A stretch of DNA of 7,043 nt from CAZMVY01 sp964653435 (GTDB taxonomy: Bacteria > Planctomycetota > Phycisphaerae > UBA1845 > PWPN01): NCBI GenBank assembly GCA_964653435.1, contig CAZZFA010000151.1, positions 1 to 7,043 on the forward strand, read 5' to 3'. Made by a program: the position numbers and the translations under genes. The notes below the pieces were generated by a model, which saw only the letters and a program-made list of their open reading frames with translations, was not told the DNA's origin and did no database searches. Below, in pieces: positions 6,563 through 7,043 of this stretch (position 1 is the first letter of the stretch; every line of letters starts with the position of its first letter).

Positions 6563-6751
6563 ATGAACTGGAATCGTCTATGGCGGTTCGCCCTGCTGGC
6601 TATGACGGGTGGGATCGTGTTTCAGACGGCGACCCCGAGTTGCCAGAAGCAGGTACTTCAGGAGTTCGGGACGTCATTTGCGACGGCGCTCGGGCCGGCG
6701 CTGGTGAACATCATCACGGCAGCACTTCAGGGCGGCACAACGGCGCAATGA
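6563..6751 (+). CDS. 62-residue secreted small protein of unknown function
   Basis: The gene is short but well supported. AAGGAG lies about 7 bases before the ATG, a good promoter is upstream, and the product has a sensible layout. It starts MNWNRLWRF with basic residues, then a hydrophobic core LLAMTGGIVF (11-20) and TATPSC with a single cysteine C27, which look like a signal peptide. Cleavage near 24-26 is possible; the sequence before C27 is not a proper lipobox. The remaining 35 residues are probably helical, with an amphipathic FATALGPALVNIITAAL (39-55) and a short QGGTTAQ tail. I associate such tiny signal-bearing proteins with planctomycetes but cannot name a family. It stands alone, with repeats on both sides. 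Confidence 0.7.
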   Translation: MNWNRLWRFALLAMTGGIVFQTATPSCQKQVLQEFGTSFATALGPALVNIITAALQGGTTAQ

Positions 6752-6792
6752 GGCGGCAGGGCTTGCCCGCCCGCACGGATGGGCCGGCACAC

Positions 6793-6825
6793 CCGTGTCC
6801 GGTTGCGGCCGAAGGCAGCCTTGGG
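6793..6825 (+). repeat. dispersed repeat, copy B (33 bases)
   Basis: This copy matches the reverse complement of 5984-6016 with three mismatches: T/C at position 7 and a GA/AG swap near the right end. It lies 41 bases after the stop of the small-protein gene and 20 bases before the tandem repeat. Confidence 0.75.
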
Positions 6826-6845
6826 TTTCCCCGCATCTTGGCGTG

Positions 6846-7043
6846 GTGCGCCGGGCGCCCAAGGCAACGCCCCGGCGCGGCGCCCGCCCGACACCCAAGC
6901 CGACGCCCCAGAGGGACGCCCGCCGGGTGTCCAAGCCAATGCCCCGGAGGGCCGTGCGCCGGGCGCCCAAGGCAACGCCCCGGAGGGACGTGCGCCGGGC
7001 GCCCAAGGCAATGCCCCGCAGGGCCGTGCGCCGGGCGCCCAAG
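6846..7043. repeat. 36-base tandem repeat, 5.5 copies, cut by the window end
   Basis: Five full units start at 6846, 6882, 6918, 6954 and 6990, and a half unit at 7026 runs to the window edge. The typical unit begins GTGCGCCGGGCGCCCAAG and continues with a CAACGCCCCGGAGGG-type half. Units 4 and 5 are nearly identical; units 1-3 are more diverged. The unit length is a multiple of three, so several frames stay open on both strands. They give 12-residue repeats such as APGAQGNAPEGR (plus) or PWAPGARPSGAL and LGARRTSLRGVA (minus). None has a credible start with a ribosome site inside the window, so I do not call a gene. Confidence 0.85.

Noticed and set aside
6674..7042. Minus-strand frame with LGARRTSLRGVA repeats
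   Set aside because: It runs antisense through the small-protein gene and the inverted repeat, and unit differences fall at its first codon positions, so it is not under coding constraint.
6779..7043. Plus-strand frame from ATG 6779 with APGAQGNAPEGR repeats, open to the window end
   Set aside because: There is no Shine-Dalgarno site, and its first part is the dispersed repeat that is non-coding elsewhere; kept only as a question under the tandem repeat.
6846..7043. CRISPR array
   Set aside because: The 36-base units are directly adjacent with no unique spacers, so it is a simple tandem repeat.

Overview
The window is GC-rich, densely packed bacterial chromosomal DNA with mostly sigma70-like promoters. 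The organism cannot be named from it. A tiny secreted protein of a style I associate with Planctomycetota, the repeat-laden intergenic DNA and the envelope gene content are compatible with an environmental planctomycete such as a Phycisphaerae relative, but this is a weak inference.

Left part (1-2258, + strand): a promoter candidate leads into three overlapping genes, pgsA, pgpA and uppP. PgsA makes phosphatidylglycerophosphate and PgpA dephosphorylates it to phosphatidylglycerol. UppP recycles undecaprenyl pyrophosphate, the carrier lipid for peptidoglycan and surface glycans. The overlaps of 4 and 8 bases suggest a translationally coupled membrane-lipid operon.

Middle part (2320-4664): a minus-strand gene for a cysteine-rich, probably zinc-binding protein is divergent from a plus-strand group. 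That group is a small cupin, an orphan ABC ATPase of the ModF/YlmA type, and a DUF6504-like protein. The 143-base divergent spacer holds two good back-to-back promoter candidates.

Right part (4775-7043): two minus-strand genes form a compact cassette. The first encodes a C39-like cysteine peptidase with a lipoprotein signal. The second encodes a 93-residue secreted or membrane protein with a Gly-Gly pair just before a hydrophobic C-terminus. The layout resembles the PA2778/PA2779 pairs known from Proteobacteria and is the most interesting system here. It ends at a strong hairpin followed by TTTT. Upstream of the cassette lies about 720 bases of non-coding, repeat-containing DNA with an 80-base imperfect palindrome and one arm of a 33-base inverted repeat. 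Next comes a 62-residue secreted small protein with its own promoter and a clear Shine-Dalgarno site. Beyond it are the second arm of the inverted repeat and a 36-base tandem repeat that runs off the window edge.
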